Below are positions 1-9,315 of a stretch of 64,000 bases of DNA, in pieces. This DNA comes from Methylopumilus sp003533095 (GTDB lineage Bacteria; Pseudomonadota; Gammaproteobacteria; Burkholderiales; Methylophilaceae): assembly GCA_963977845.1 (NCBI GenBank), contig CAXBPZ010000001.1, positions 124,001-188,000 of the forward strand, in the 5' to 3' direction. The position numbers and the translations under genes were made by a program. How positions within the stretch are numbered: the first letter of the stretch is position 1; every line of letters begins with the position of its first letter. Below the pieces are notes generated by a model, which was not told the DNA's origin, ran no database searches, and was given only the letters and a program-made list of their open reading frames with translations.

Positions 1-22
1 TTAAATAAAGCATTATTTTAAG

Positions 23-565
23 TTAAGCGTACTCCGTAATAATTCTTTGTGTCGCATCAGCGAGATTTTCACAGATCCAAGTGTTTTTGGGTAGCCCACC
101 TTTACTAAGCGTCTCTTCACCCTTGCCTGTTTTAACAAGTATAGGTTGCGCGCCAACTGCATCAAAGGCTTGAAGATCTCTTAGGGAGTCTCCTATAGCT
201 GGCACTTTTTTTAAATCAATCGCGAATCTATGAGCAATTTCTTTTAACATGCCTGGTTTTGGTTTGCGGCATTCGCAATTCTCTTCTGCTCTGTGAGGAC
301 AAAAAAAGATAGCATCAATATGCCCACCCTGTTGTGAGAGTAATTTAAACATTTTTTCATGAATAAGATTGAGTGTTGATACATCAAATAAACCTCGGCT
401 AATTCCTGATTGGTTAGTTGCTATAACAACTTTAAAATTAGATTGGTTTAAGAGTGCAATTGATTCTAGGCTATCTTGAATTGGAATCCATTCATTAGGC
501 GTTTTAATAAAATTTACGCTATCTTCATTAATTACGCCATCTCTATCTAGAATGACTAATTTCAT
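23..565 (-). CDS. gmhB: D-glycero-beta-D-manno-heptose 1,7-bisphosphate 7-phosphatase
   Basis: Removes the 7-phosphate from heptose 1,7-bisphosphate in ADP-heptose synthesis for the LPS inner core (cytoplasm). The 180-residue protein opens with the HAD nucleophile motif DRDGVIN (D7, D9). It has the motif II stretch ATNQSG (T50) and a zinc-binding group C89, H91, C97, C99 that is typical of GmhB and histidinol-phosphatase-like HADs. GDSLRD (D126, D130) supplies the metal-binding acidic motif. Length matches the family. It lies 3 nt downstream of glyS on the same strand, as in many betaproteobacteria, and apart from the other heptose genes at 47-51 kb. The closely related HisB phosphatase is the main alternative, but no histidine genes are nearby. 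Confidence 0.93.
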   Translation of the reverse strand: MKLVILDRDGVINEDSVNFIKTPNEWIPIQDSLESIALLNQSNFKVVIATNQSGISRGLFDVSTLNLIHEKMFKLLSQQGGHIDAIFFCPHRAEENCECRKPKPGMLKEIAHRFAIDLKKVPAIGDSLRDLQAFDAVGAQPILVKTGKGEETLSKGGLPKNTWICENLADATQRIITEYA

Positions 566-568
566 AAT

Positions 569-2668
569 TTAGGATGAGAGTTTGGACAGATCAGCAACTA
601 GATTCATAGCTGAGTAGAGTTTTTCAAGAAGGGCAAGTCGATTCATTTTAAGTGATTCATTTTCCACATTTACCATGACATCGTTAAAGAATTGATCGAT
701 CGGATTTTTGAGTTTGCAAAGTAATTTTAATGATCCTGAGTAATTATTTGCTAGATATTCTTTTCTAGCATCAGCGTCTACCAAATCTAACGTTTTGTAC
801 AAATTAATTTCTGCTATATCTTTAAGTAAAGTTGGATCAACTTTTAATGTAGTTTTAAGATCTGCTTTTTTAAGAATATTGCCAACTCTTTTATTAGCTG
901 ATGCCAGATCTTTGGACTCTGGAAGCGCTGAAAATTCTCTAATTGCATTTAATCTTTTAGGAATTTCACAAATTAATCCTGAGTCAATAGAAAGCACAGC
1001 CTCGATATCAAGCGCACCATAACCTTGATCTTTAAAAAAATTGGATATTCGATCGTAGATAAAAGTATTAAGGTCTTTAGATTCAGCTAAATTTGTGGCC
1101 TTAATAGAATCAGAAATAGTTGTATTTAAATTTAAGCCAATATTTTTTTCAGTCAGAATACGAATGATTCCAATAACTTGGCGTCTCAACGCAAAAGGAT
1201 CTTTATCGCCCGTCGGTTTTTCGCCAATACTAAATAAGCCTATTAAAGTTTCAATTTTGTCTGCAATGGAGACGATATCGCCTACAGAGCTTCGTGGAAG
1301 TGTGTCACCAGAAAATCTCGGCTTGTAGTGATCTTCAATAGCAAATGCCACTTCTTCTGAAATTTTTTCATTGAGTGCATAATATCTTCCCATCACACCC
1401 TGAAGTTCTGGAAACTCACCAACCATATGGGTAGATAAATCTGCCTTAGATAAGTCGGATGCAAGTAATACAGCGTCAAGCAATTTAGTTTGATTTAAAT
1501 TTTTTACAATGAGTGATGCAATTGTTTTAACTCTTTCAGATCTCTCTGATTGAGTTCCAAGTTTATTGTGGTACACAATATGTTTAAGTTGCGAAAGGTA
1601 ATCTTGCAGAGGTTTTTTCTTATCTTGAGTATAGAAAAATTCTGCATCCGATAATCTTGGCCTAATCACTTTTTCATTGCCTTGAATGATAAGGCCTGAA
1701 TTTTTTGGACATATATTTGAAACAATTAAAAATTGGTTCGCAAGTTTATTGTTTTTATCAATCAAGGGAAAATACTTTTGATTAGCCTTCATAGTTAAAA
1801 TAAGACACTCTTGAGGTACTTCAAGAAACTTCGACTCAAACTCTCCTACTAAAACATTTGGATATTCAACGAGCGCAGTCACTTCTTCAAGAAGGTCTTC
1901 ATCATCGATGGGAGTGAGCTTACTTTGAAGATTAGTAGCTTTATCATTCAATTCATTTTTAATTAATGTTTTTCTTTCTTCGAAAGATACGATGACATTG
2001 CCCTCGTTTTTCATTTGCTCTTTATATTGATCAGCATGTTGAATCTCAATTATCTCTTTTTTTGATTCAAAGCGATGGCCAAGCGTCGATCGATTGGATT
2101 CGATCCCTAGGACATTCGTTTTAATGATATTGGCACCGTGAAGAATAACTAATCCATGAGCTGGTCTTACAAAATTAACAGTCGTCCATCCATCCGAGAG
2201 CTGATAGGACATCATTTTTTTTATGGGTAAGCGCGTTAGGCTTGATGATACGCATTCAGCAATAACATCTTTTAGCTTTGCTCCCTCTACATCTTTATCA
2301 ACGTATAAAATTTCACTATTATTTTCATTTTTTTTAGTGATGAGATTTAGGGCTTTTTCATCTAAACCAATGCCATGTAATTTTTTTAATAGGGCTTCAG
2401 TTGGTTTTCCTGAAACATCTAATCCAATAGATGCTGGCATTAATTTGATAGATGTATTTTGATTTGCAGCTTCATCTTTGACATCTTTAAGGTATACACC
2501 GATTCTTCTTGGCGTAGAAAAAATTGAATCTTCTGACGTTTCACTTACAAGATGATGTTTTACAAGAAATTCCTTTACACTTTTTGCAAATGCTATACCA
2601 AGCTGTTTTTGTGATTTTGGAGGTAGCTCCTCCGTCAAAAGCTCTATAAGGAGATTATCTAGCTTCAC
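569..2668 (-). CDS. glyS: Glycyl-tRNA synthetase beta subunit
   Basis: Beta chain of the heterotetrameric bacterial glycyl-tRNA synthetase. It contributes tRNA recognition and charging of tRNA-Gly together with GlyQ. The 699 residues match the usual length of about 690, and the N-terminus shows the family stretch LLIELLTEELPPK. The C-terminal third resembles the anticodon-binding DALR region. It starts with GTG at 2666-2668, and this codon overlaps the TGA stop of glyQ (GTGA), so the two chains are probably translationally coupled. This supports one operon glyQ-glyS-gmhB. Confidence 0.97.
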   Translation of the reverse strand: MKLDNLLIELLTEELPPKSQKQLGIAFAKSVKEFLVKHHLVSETSEDSIFSTPRRIGVYLKDVKDEAANQNTSIKLMPASIGLDVSGKPTEALLKKLHGIGLDEKALNLITKKNENNSEILYVDKDVEGAKLKDVIAECVSSSLTRLPIKKMMSYQLSDGWTTVNFVRPAHGLVILHGANIIKTNVLGIESNRSTLGHRFESKKEIIEIQHADQYKEQMKNEGNVIVSFEERKTLIKNELNDKATNLQSKLTPIDDEDLLEEVTALVEYPNVLVGEFESKFLEVPQECLILTMKANQKYFPLIDKNNKLANQFLIVSNICPKNSGLIIQGNEKVIRPRLSDAEFFYTQDKKKPLQDYLSQLKHIVYHNKLGTQSERSERVKTIASLIVKNLNQTKLLDAVLLASDLSKADLSTHMVGEFPELQGVMGRYYALNEKISEEVAFAIEDHYKPRFSGDTLPRSSVGDIVSIADKIETLIGLFSIGEKPTGDKDPFALRRQVIGIIRILTEKNIGLNLNTTISDSIKATNLAESKDLNTFIYDRISNFFKDQGYGALDIEAVLSIDSGLICEIPKRLNAIREFSALPESKDLASANKRVGNILKKADLKTTLKVDPTLLKDIAEINLYKTLDLVDADARKEYLANNYSGSLKLLCKLKNPIDQFFNDVMVNVENESLKMNRLALLEKLYSAMNLVADLSKLSS

Positions 2669-3594
2669 GATTTAATTGTCTTTTTTGCATTAAGTTGATC
2701 AATCGTTTCTTTTGCATGATTTTTATCAGCTAAAGGGAAGCCCAGATTTGCTCGGCTCAAAAGATAGCTGCTTGCAACATTTCTGGCTAGATTTCGAATG
2801 CGACCAATATATTCTGCTCTTTCGGTAATACTTATTGAGCCTCTTGCATCCAAAAGATTAAAAGAGTGGGCCGCTTTTAAAACTTGCTCATATGCCGGAA
2901 GAGCTAATTGCTTGGTCATGAGATAGTTGGCTTCTTTTTCGTGAGCAGTAAACGCTTGGAATAGAAAGTCAGCATCACTGTGTTCAAAGTTATATGCACT
3001 TTGTTCAATTTCATTTTGAAGATAGACGTCACCATATTTTAAATTATTGGTCCAGGTAAGGTCATAAACGTTGTCGACTCCTTGAATATACATTGCAAGT
3101 CTCTCGAGTCCGTATGTAATCTCCCCTGTAATGGGTTTGCAATCAATACCACCTACTTGTTGAAAATAGGTGAATTGAGTAATTTCCATTCCATTAAGCC
3201 AAACCTCCCAACCTAAACCCCAGGCACCAAGTGTTGGATTTTCCCAATCATCTTCAACAAAGCGAATATCATTTTCTTTTAAATTAAAACCTAACGCCTT
3301 GAGTGAGCCCAAATAAAGCTCTAGGATATCTAGTGGTGAAGGTTTGAGAACAACTTGCAGTTGATAATAATGTTGAAGTCTATTTGGATTTTTACCATAG
3401 CGCCCATCTTTTGGACGTCGGCTTGGTTGAACATAAGTTGCCTTCCAGGGTTCAGGACCGAGTGATCTCAAAAAAGTTGCTGTATGTGAAGTGCCTGCAC
3501 CCACTTCCATGTCATAAGGCTGAAGAATGGCGCATCCTTGGTTAGCCCAATAATTTTGAAGTTTAAGAATGATGTCTTGAAAGGTTAATTGCAT
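2665..3594 (-). CDS. glyQ: Glycyl-tRNA synthetase alpha subunit
   Basis: Catalytic chain of the class II (alpha2beta2) glycyl-tRNA synthetase; it forms glycyl-adenylate and charges tRNA-Gly with GlyS. Residues 1-83 carry the hallmark GlyQ blocks: QDIILKLQNYWANQGCA near the start, and YVQPSRRPKDGRYGKNPNR at about 54-72. The 309 residues match the family. It has an ATG start and a 4-nt overlap with glyS downstream. It lies 27 nt after lnt on the same strand, so it may be read from an upstream promoter. Confidence 0.97.
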   Translation of the reverse strand: MQLTFQDIILKLQNYWANQGCAILQPYDMEVGAGTSHTATFLRSLGPEPWKATYVQPSRRPKDGRYGKNPNRLQHYYQLQVVLKPSPLDILELYLGSLKALGFNLKENDIRFVEDDWENPTLGAWGLGWEVWLNGMEITQFTYFQQVGGIDCKPITGEITYGLERLAMYIQGVDNVYDLTWTNNLKYGDVYLQNEIEQSAYNFEHSDADFLFQAFTAHEKEANYLMTKQLALPAYEQVLKAAHSFNLLDARGSISITERAEYIGRIRNLARNVASSYLLSRANLGFPLADKNHAKETIDQLNAKKTIKS

Positions 3595-3621
3595 AATGAA
3601 TTGATCTGTAATTGAAGCATT

Positions 3622-5121
3622 CTACTTCTTTTTCAATATCGATAAAAGTTTTGAATGCCTCATAAGCCAACCAAGAAGCGCAATGAAACATATAGTAATG
3701 ACGGGCCAATTGCCTAAAGAAACATAAGGTGTTGCATTTTTAAATCCCTTTACAGACCCTTCGAGAATGCCTTCAGTAAATTCGGGTAGCACTTCTTCAA
3801 GAATTCCATGCTCATTAATAATAGCTGTGGCGCCAGTGTTTGTTGAGCGAATGACCATTCTGCCTGTTTCTATGGCTCTTGCTTGGGAAAATTGTAAGTG
3901 CTGGTATGCAGCAATAGATTCTCCATACCATGCATCATTGCTTACATTGGCTAGAATTGTTGCATAGGGTAGGGCTTGGATAATTTCTTCACCAAAAACA
4001 TCCTCATAACAAATATTAAATGCAATATTTTGATTCCCAATAGTCATAGGTAATTGATGTGCGCTGCCTCTTGATAAATCATTCATAGGCATATTGAGGT
4101 AATGTGTATAAATGTATTGAAAAATAAATTTTAAGGGTATGAATTCACCAAATGGTACTAAATGTGATTTGCGATAAATTTGGGATGAATCATTTTTTAA
4201 ATTGAATACAACATTAAAATAATTTTTGTCTTGTCGTTCTATTGCGCCCATAAGAACATGACTTTGATTATGTGCAGCATGTTTTAAAATTGAATCTTTA
4301 AATGTTTTGGGTATATATTCAATTAGAAGTGGCAAAGCAGTTTCTGGAAGAAGAATAATTTGACCTTTTGTTTTTTGAATAAGCGTTTGGTAAGTATCTA
4401 ATGTTTGAGAAATAGTTTCTTTTTGCCATTTAATATCTTGAGCAATATTGCCTTGAATAAGAGATACAGATATAGGCTCGCCAACAGGTTCAGTCCAATT
4501 GATATATTTTAAAAGTTGACCAAAGGTTAATACGAATACTAGTAAACTAACTTTAATAAGTTTTGAGCGCTTGTTTTCATCAAGCAGTATAAGAGTCAAA
4601 ATTAGAGCTAGAGAAGTGAGTATTAAAGTTACCCCATAAATTCCAACCACAGGTAAAAATCCAGCAAGAGGACTTGAAGGTACTTGGGAATAACCCATAG
4701 TGAGCCATGGAAAACCAGTTAAGAACCAGCCCCTAATCCATTCAAAGAATGTCCAGATAAATGGAATTAAAAAAAGGCTTGATTTTCGATGTAAAGCGAG
4801 CCATCCAACAATAGCAACAAAAAAGGCCAAGAAGAGACAAAACAAAAAAGTACTTAAATATGCTAGCCATGAAGGCATGCCCCCGTATGAATGTAGACTT
4901 ACGTAGATCCATGAAATACCAAAACCAAACAAACCTAAACCAAAAAAAAGGCCTGATAAAAATGCTTGCTTTGCATAATTTAGTTTATGCCATATAAAAA
5001 AAAGACCGCTAAGAGAAATGAGAGAAATAAAGTGATAGTTAAAAGGTGCAAAACTCAGAACCGAGAGCGCTCCGAGAAAAAAGGAAAAAGTTAAATAGTA
5101 GAATGGGTTGAGTTTATTCAA
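3622..5121 (-). CDS. lnt: Apolipoprotein N-acyltransferase
   Basis: Inner-membrane enzyme that adds the third acyl chain to the N-terminal cysteine of lipoproteins, completing their maturation; LolB and BamE in this window are expected clients. The first 210 residues contain several hydrophobic membrane segments. The nitrilase-like domain follows, with the catalytic triad E260 (LLPETALP), K318 (YRKSHLVPFGE) and C371 (NICYED), plus E326. A final membrane helix sits at about 473-490. The start is TTG (5119-5121); no strong ribosome-binding site is visible. The lnt, ybeX, ybeY, phoH, miaB order is conserved in proteobacteria. Confidence 0.96.
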   Translation of the reverse strand: MNKLNPFYYLTFSFFLGALSVLSFAPFNYHFISLISLSGLFFIWHKLNYAKQAFLSGLFFGLGLFGFGISWIYVSLHSYGGMPSWLAYLSTFLFCLFLAFFVAIVGWLALHRKSSLFLIPFIWTFFEWIRGWFLTGFPWLTMGYSQVPSSPLAGFLPVVGIYGVTLILTSLALILTLILLDENKRSKLIKVSLLVFVLTFGQLLKYINWTEPVGEPISVSLIQGNIAQDIKWQKETISQTLDTYQTLIQKTKGQIILLPETALPLLIEYIPKTFKDSILKHAAHNQSHVLMGAIERQDKNYFNVVFNLKNDSSQIYRKSHLVPFGEFIPLKFIFQYIYTHYLNMPMNDLSRGSAHQLPMTIGNQNIAFNICYEDVFGEEIIQALPYATILANVSNDAWYGESIAAYQHLQFSQARAIETGRMVIRSTNTGATAIINEHGILEEVLPEFTEGILEGSVKGFKNATPYVSLGNWPVITICFIALLGWLMRHSKLLSILKKK

Positions 5122-5170
5122 AATACAAAAAGCCGTTTAAGACCATTGTACTTAAATCTGAGAAATAAAA

Positions 5171-5188
5171 CCTTAAAAGTATTTAAGG
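5171..5188 (-). terminator. Putative intrinsic terminator after the 124-residue exported protein
   Basis: Read on the minus strand, CCTTAAA and TTTAAGG form a 7-bp stem with a 4-nt loop, followed by TTTTATTT. It overlaps the stop codon of the upstream small gene. The stem is short and AT-rich, so termination may be partial and lnt could still be read through. Confidence 0.45.
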
Positions 5189-5557
5189 CTTTTGAATCTT
5201 ATATGTTTGAGAAGGACTTCCCGAAGTTTGGCCGTTATTATTTTGAAACACAACAGTCTCAACAAATTCATCTAAAAAATCTAATTCAGTCACTGGATAA
5301 TAACTACCATCTTCTGCAGTGTTTATATGGTGATATTGCCAGACAGAAGCCACAATTTCATCAGACGATTTCATTTTAATATCCTCTTTGGACATAGGTT
5401 CTCCAAGAGCTTTAAGGATTTCATCCTTATTGAAACGGCTAATAGCCTCAATAAAGGATTTTTCGTCTACAGGGAGTGTACTTTTATCAATGTCAATTTC
5501 ATTGGCAAGAAGGGGAGGCGATAAAATTAAAAGAATAGCTAAGAGCTGGTTTTTCAT
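5183..5557 (-). CDS. Small exported protein of unknown function, possibly BamE/BLIP-like fold
   Basis: The 124-residue product has a clear signal peptide (about residues 1-18, MKNQLLAILL..., cleavage after LLA/NEI). It has no lipobox cysteine and no other membrane segment, so it is probably periplasmic. The mature part contains a helical stretch (KDEILKALGEP) followed by beta-like segments (VWQYHHI, YYPVTELDF, VETVVFQN). This helix-then-strand pattern with a GEP turn resembles the BamE/BLIP-like fold; that is inference from pattern only. The start is ATG with a good GGAGTC ribosome-binding site. It sits between ybeX and lnt. No function can be assigned. Confidence 0.75.
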   Translation of the reverse strand: MKNQLLAILLILSPPLLANEIDIDKSTLPVDEKSFIEAISRFNKDEILKALGEPMSKEDIKMKSSDEIVASVWQYHHINTAEDGSYYPVTELDFLDEFVETVVFQNNNGQTSGSPSQTYKIQKP

Positions 5558-5609
5558 AAGAGACTCCTTAAATCTTTAAGAAAAAGAATAAGTCGATTAG
5601 TTCAAAAAA

Positions 5610-6443
5610 TTACACATTATTATCAGGGGTGTCAATTTCAAAAAGCATGGAATAAAGCTTTCGACTATCAGACCTTAGAATTGTAATTTTGAAACCCTGA
5701 AAAGTAATTTTTTCATCACGTTTTGGAAGATGACCAAATGCATGAATAATTAAACCGCCAATTGTTGAAAACTCTTCATTACTAAAGTCCACTTTAAAGA
5801 ATTCGTTGAAATCTTCAATTTCAGTTGATGCTTTAACTCTGAAGTGACCGTTTTTATCTTGAATTATATTATCTTCAGTTTCATCAAAATCAAATTCATC
5901 TTCAATCTCACCTACAATTTGCTCTAAAACATCTTCAATTGTGACCATACCGGAGACGCCGCCGTATTCATCTACCACGATCGCAATATGATTTCGGCTA
6001 CCTCTAAATTCTTTTAGAAGGACATTAAGTCTTTTAGATTCAGGAATGAATATAGCAGGGCGCAACATATCTCTAATTTCAAAGTCATCGCCAGCATAGT
6101 ATTTAAGAAGATCCTTGGCTAGTAAAATGCCAATAACATCATTTTTGTCATCTTCAATCACAGGAAAGCGAGAGTGAGCGGTTGCTATAATAAATGGAAT
6201 AAATTTTTCGGGTGGATGAGAAATATCAATAACATCCATTTGCGATCTTGGAATCATGATATCTCTGACTTGCATTTCTGAAACTTGAAGCACACCTTCT
6301 ATCATAGAAAGTGAATCAGCATCCATTAGATTTTTTTCATATGAAGATTTAAGTAATTCAAAAAGCTGCGCGCGGTCTTCCGGACCTCTTAAAAGAAAAT
6401 GGCTAAGCCGTTCGATTAGTTTAGATTTTTTTAATTCGCTCAT
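5610..6443 (-). CDS. ybeX: CBS-domain protein of the CorC/HlyC family (YbeX)
   Basis: Cytosolic CBS-pair protein associated with magnesium/cobalt efflux (CorC) and, in E. coli, with ribosome maturation. The motif DIMIPRSQMD (61-70) begins the first CBS domain. The second ends with DEYGGVSGMVTIED (158-171), and a CorC_HlyC transporter-associated domain fills about 195-275. There are no membrane segments, as expected for the short form. The ATG overlaps the TGA of ybeY (ATGA), so the two are translationally coupled. The cluster with ybeY, phoH and lnt supports YbeX over longer membrane paralogues. Confidence 0.93.
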   Translation of the reverse strand: MSELKKSKLIERLSHFLLRGPEDRAQLFELLKSSYEKNLMDADSLSMIEGVLQVSEMQVRDIMIPRSQMDVIDISHPPEKFIPFIIATAHSRFPVIEDDKNDVIGILLAKDLLKYYAGDDFEIRDMLRPAIFIPESKRLNVLLKEFRGSRNHIAIVVDEYGGVSGMVTIEDVLEQIVGEIEDEFDFDETEDNIIQDKNGHFRVKASTEIEDFNEFFKVDFSNEEFSTIGGLIIHAFGHLPKRDEKITFQGFKITILRSDSRKLYSMLFEIDTPDNNV

Positions 6444-6895
6444 TGCGACGTTTTCTCTTCTATAAGATAAGGGTTTTTAAAACCTAGTTTAGTTAAAATA
6501 TTAATTTCTTTTTCTTCCATAATTTGAGCATCTTTTTTATTCTCATGGTCATAACCATATAAATGAAGTGCGCCATGAATAATGAGGTGAGCATAGTGAG
6601 CTTCAAGATTTTTAAATTGCTCTAGTGCTTCTTTTTCTATTACTGGAGCACAAAGGATAATATCTCCAATAAGATGATGCGCATCGTCAATAAGAAAAGA
6701 AAGGACATTTGTTGGATATTTTTTTTTACGATACATATTGTTTAGTTTTTTTGATTCATCACTTCCCACAATTCGGATAGTAATTTCGGCATTCTTATCA
6801 ATAATAGATGCAAGCCATTTATGACAGAGTGTTTTTTTTAAAATGGGTTTTGTATGCACCATATCTTGTATTGCAATGATGGGTTTTAATTCCAT
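6440..6895 (-). CDS. ybeY: Endoribonuclease YbeY, rRNA maturation factor
   Basis: Zinc-dependent single-strand endoribonuclease needed for 16S rRNA 3'-end processing and 70S quality control. The family signature HGALHLYGYDH gives the zinc ligands H107, H111 and H117, and the conserved R41 lies in a beta strand before them. The 151 residues match the usual length of about 155. It lies 10 nt after phoH and overlaps ybeX by 4 nt, which indicates one transcript. Confidence 0.96.
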   Translation of the reverse strand: MELKPIIAIQDMVHTKPILKKTLCHKWLASIIDKNAEITIRIVGSDESKKLNNMYRKKKYPTNVLSFLIDDAHHLIGDIILCAPVIEKEALEQFKNLEAHYAHLIIHGALHLYGYDHENKKDAQIMEEKEINILTKLGFKNPYLIEEKTSQ

Positions 6896-6905
6896 TTGAA
6901 GTTAA

Positions 6906-7859
6906 TTATTTACTTTCCTTTTTTTCAAAATTTTCATAAGCATTAATAATTTTTTGTACAAGAGGATGTCTTACTACATCTTCGGATAAGAAATGAGTGA
7001 ATGCAATACCTTTTACCTTTGACAAAATTTTCTTTGCTTCAATCAAACCGCTTTTTTGACCTTTTGCTAAGTCAATTTGAGTAATATCACCTGTAATGAC
7101 TGTTTTTGATCCAAAACCTATACGGGTTAAAAACATCTTCATCTGTTCAGGAGTCGTATTTTGAGCTTCATCTAAAATGATAAAGCTTTGATTAAGTGTG
7201 CGACCCCTCATATAAGCTAAGGGCGCTATTTCAATGATACTTTTATCAATCATTTTGTGAACGTTGTCAAAGCCAGCTAAATCATAAAGCGCATCATAAA
7301 GAGGCCTTAAATAAGGGTTTACTTTTTGTGCCAAATCACCTGGAAGAAAACCTAACCTCTCTCCAGCTTCCACAGCGGGCCTAACTAAGACAATGCGTTT
7401 AATTTTATCTCGATTAATTGCATCTACAGCACTTGCTACAGCTAGATAAGTTTTTCCTGTCCCTGCGGGGCCAATGCCGAATGTGATATCAAAATCCTGT
7501 ATATTTTTTAAGTATGCATTTTGTCTGGGCGTCCTACCTTTTAAGTCACTTCGTTTTGTTTTGAGTTCATTGATTTCTGAAGGCGCTTTTATTTCTTTTT
7601 CAAATTTATTTATTTCAACAAGTCCCAATTGAATATCTTCCAATTCGATTGGATTGGTCGATTTTTTATAAAATTTCTGAATAAGTGCTGTCGCAACTTT
7701 TATATTTTTTGAAGAGCCATTTATAACAAAACTTGACCCGCGTCTTACAATATTAACTTCTAATGCCGCTTCAATTTGCTTTAGATTTTGATCTAAGACT
7801 CCACATAAATTGGATAATTGCCTGTTGTTGTCAGAAGGTAATTTAAATTCTATACCCAT
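6906..7859 (-). CDS. phoH: PhoH-family ATPase (YbeZ)
   Basis: Cytosolic P-loop ATPase of the PhoH/YbeZ family, thought to act with YbeY in RNA metabolism. Residues 1-70 look like a KH-type RNA-binding module. The Walker A is GPAGTGKT (130-137), and the Walker B ends in LDEAQN (D230, E231). At 317 residues it is the short YbeZ form without a PIN domain. It starts directly after the miaB stop (1-nt gap) and is followed by ybeY. Confidence 0.95.
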   Translation of the reverse strand: MGIEFKLPSDNNRQLSNLCGVLDQNLKQIEAALEVNIVRRGSSFVINGSSKNIKVATALIQKFYKKSTNPIELEDIQLGLVEINKFEKEIKAPSEINELKTKRSDLKGRTPRQNAYLKNIQDFDITFGIGPAGTGKTYLAVASAVDAINRDKIKRIVLVRPAVEAGERLGFLPGDLAQKVNPYLRPLYDALYDLAGFDNVHKMIDKSIIEIAPLAYMRGRTLNQSFIILDEAQNTTPEQMKMFLTRIGFGSKTVITGDITQIDLAKGQKSGLIEAKKILSKVKGIAFTHFLSEDVVRHPLVQKIINAYENFEKKESK

Positions 7860-7860
7860 G

Positions 7861-9183
7861 TTAAATAAGCTCTCCGCGCAGTCTTTTTGAAGTCACTTCG
7901 GTAATTGTGACATCTACAAATTGGTTCATAAATGATTTATCAACTTTAACGTCAACCACTCTATTATTATCTGTTTTTCCAGCCATTTCAGCTGGATTCT
8001 TCCATGATTGACCATCAATTAAAATGCGCTGTTTAGTGCCTAGCATAAGATGACTAATCGCCTTACCTTGTGCATCATTCATTGATTGTAATTCATTCAA
8101 TCTTCTTAATTTTGTCTCATGAGGGATTTCATCACGAATGTATGATGCTGGTGTGCCCGGCCTTGGGCTATATATAAAACTAAAACTGAAATCAAATTTA
8201 ACATCTTCCATAATTTTTTTTGTCATTTCAAAATCAGCGTCTGTTTCGTTAGGGAATCCAATAATAAAATCAGAGCTTATTGAAATTTGAGGACAATTTT
8301 TTCTTAATTTTTTTATAATATTTTTGTATTCTAGCGCCGTGTAATTTCTCTTCATGGCTGACAATATGCGATCTGAACCTGATTGAATAGGCAAATGAAG
8401 ATGTGCTGCAAGCTTTGGAAATTTTCCAAAGCATTCTATAAGGCTGTCATTCATTTCATTGGGATGACTTGTTGTAAATTTAATTCGTTTAATTGCATCA
8501 ATCTCAGAAATATATTCTATAAGTAAAGCAAGATCTGCAAGGGATCCTTTTTTAGTGAGAGATCGATAAGCATTCACATTTTGTCCGAGGAGAGTGATTT
8601 CTTTTGCACCTAAAGAGGACAGATGAATCACTTCAGCCAAAATATCTTCGAAAGGCCTAGAGATTTCTTCCCCTCGTGTATAGGGAACAACACAAAAAGA
8701 ACAATATTTACTGCACCCCTCAATAATTGAAACCATAGCTGATGCGCCTGAAAAACTTGGAGTGGGTAGATGATCAAATTTTTCTATCTCAGGGAAAGAA
8801 ATATCAACTTGTGATGAGCCGACTGATTTTCTTTTGCTTACTAAGTCTGGTAATCGATGAAGGGTTTGTGGACCAAAAATAAGGTCTACAAAAGGGGCTC
8901 GTTTAAGAATATTGTCACCTTCTTGACTAGCAACACACCCGCCAATTGCAATAAGTAAATTAGGATTAATTTTCTTAAGGGCTTCATACTCACCAAGATG
9001 ACTGTATATTTTTTCTTCGGCTTTTTCTCTAACAGAGCATGTATTTAAGATAATAAGATCAGCTTCTTTTGGGTCTTCCGTCTTGGAAGTCGCGTGAGTT
9101 TGATTTAATACATCCTGCATTTTGGATGAATCATACTCATTCATTTGACAGCCGAATGTTTTAATAAAAACTTTTTTAAGCAT
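7861..9183 (-). CDS. miaB: tRNA-2-methylthio-N6-dimethylallyladenosine synthase
   Basis: Radical-SAM methylthiotransferase that adds the 2-methylthio group to i6A37 in tRNAs reading UNN codons. The N-terminal UPF0004 domain binds an auxiliary [4Fe-4S] cluster with C12, C49 and C83. The radical-SAM cluster is C157, C161, C164 (CSKYCSFC). A TRAM domain ends the protein (about 375-440). The 440 residues match MiaB rather than RimO. It is the first gene of the minus-strand run miaB-phoH-ybeY-ybeX and is divergent from cysG. Confidence 0.97.
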   Translation of the reverse strand: MLKKVFIKTFGCQMNEYDSSKMQDVLNQTHATSKTEDPKEADLIILNTCSVREKAEEKIYSHLGEYEALKKINPNLLIAIGGCVASQEGDNILKRAPFVDLIFGPQTLHRLPDLVSKRKSVGSSQVDISFPEIEKFDHLPTPSFSGASAMVSIIEGCSKYCSFCVVPYTRGEEISRPFEDILAEVIHLSSLGAKEITLLGQNVNAYRSLTKKGSLADLALLIEYISEIDAIKRIKFTTSHPNEMNDSLIECFGKFPKLAAHLHLPIQSGSDRILSAMKRNYTALEYKNIIKKLRKNCPQISISSDFIIGFPNETDADFEMTKKIMEDVKFDFSFSFIYSPRPGTPASYIRDEIPHETKLRRLNELQSMNDAQGKAISHLMLGTKQRILIDGQSWKNPAEMAGKTDNNRVVDVKVDKSFMNQFVDVTITEVTSKRLRGELI

Positions 9184-9315
9184 AAAGCTAATGAAATAAG
9201 TGGCGCACTAAAATTAGGTAGTGTTAAGTATAGTGGCTTTAAGTAATTAATAATACAGGTAAATTATTGCTTTTTAGATAAGATCTACCTTCCAATGAAC
9301 ATGTAAAATGATGTT

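Noticed and set aside
795..1328. Plus-strand open frames of 75-77 codons opposite glyS
   Set aside because: They are antisense to a conserved gene, have no ribosome-binding site or recognisable domain, and arise from AT-rich coding on the other strand.
5146..5379. A 77-codon plus-strand frame opposite the small exported protein
   Set aside because: The minus-strand frame has a signal peptide and a good ribosome-binding site; the plus frame has neither.
9184..9315. Regulatory element between miaB and cysG
   Set aside because: I looked for promoter pairs and dyads. A TATACT on the minus strand and a TAAAAT on the plus strand lack credible -35 partners, and nothing else stands out.
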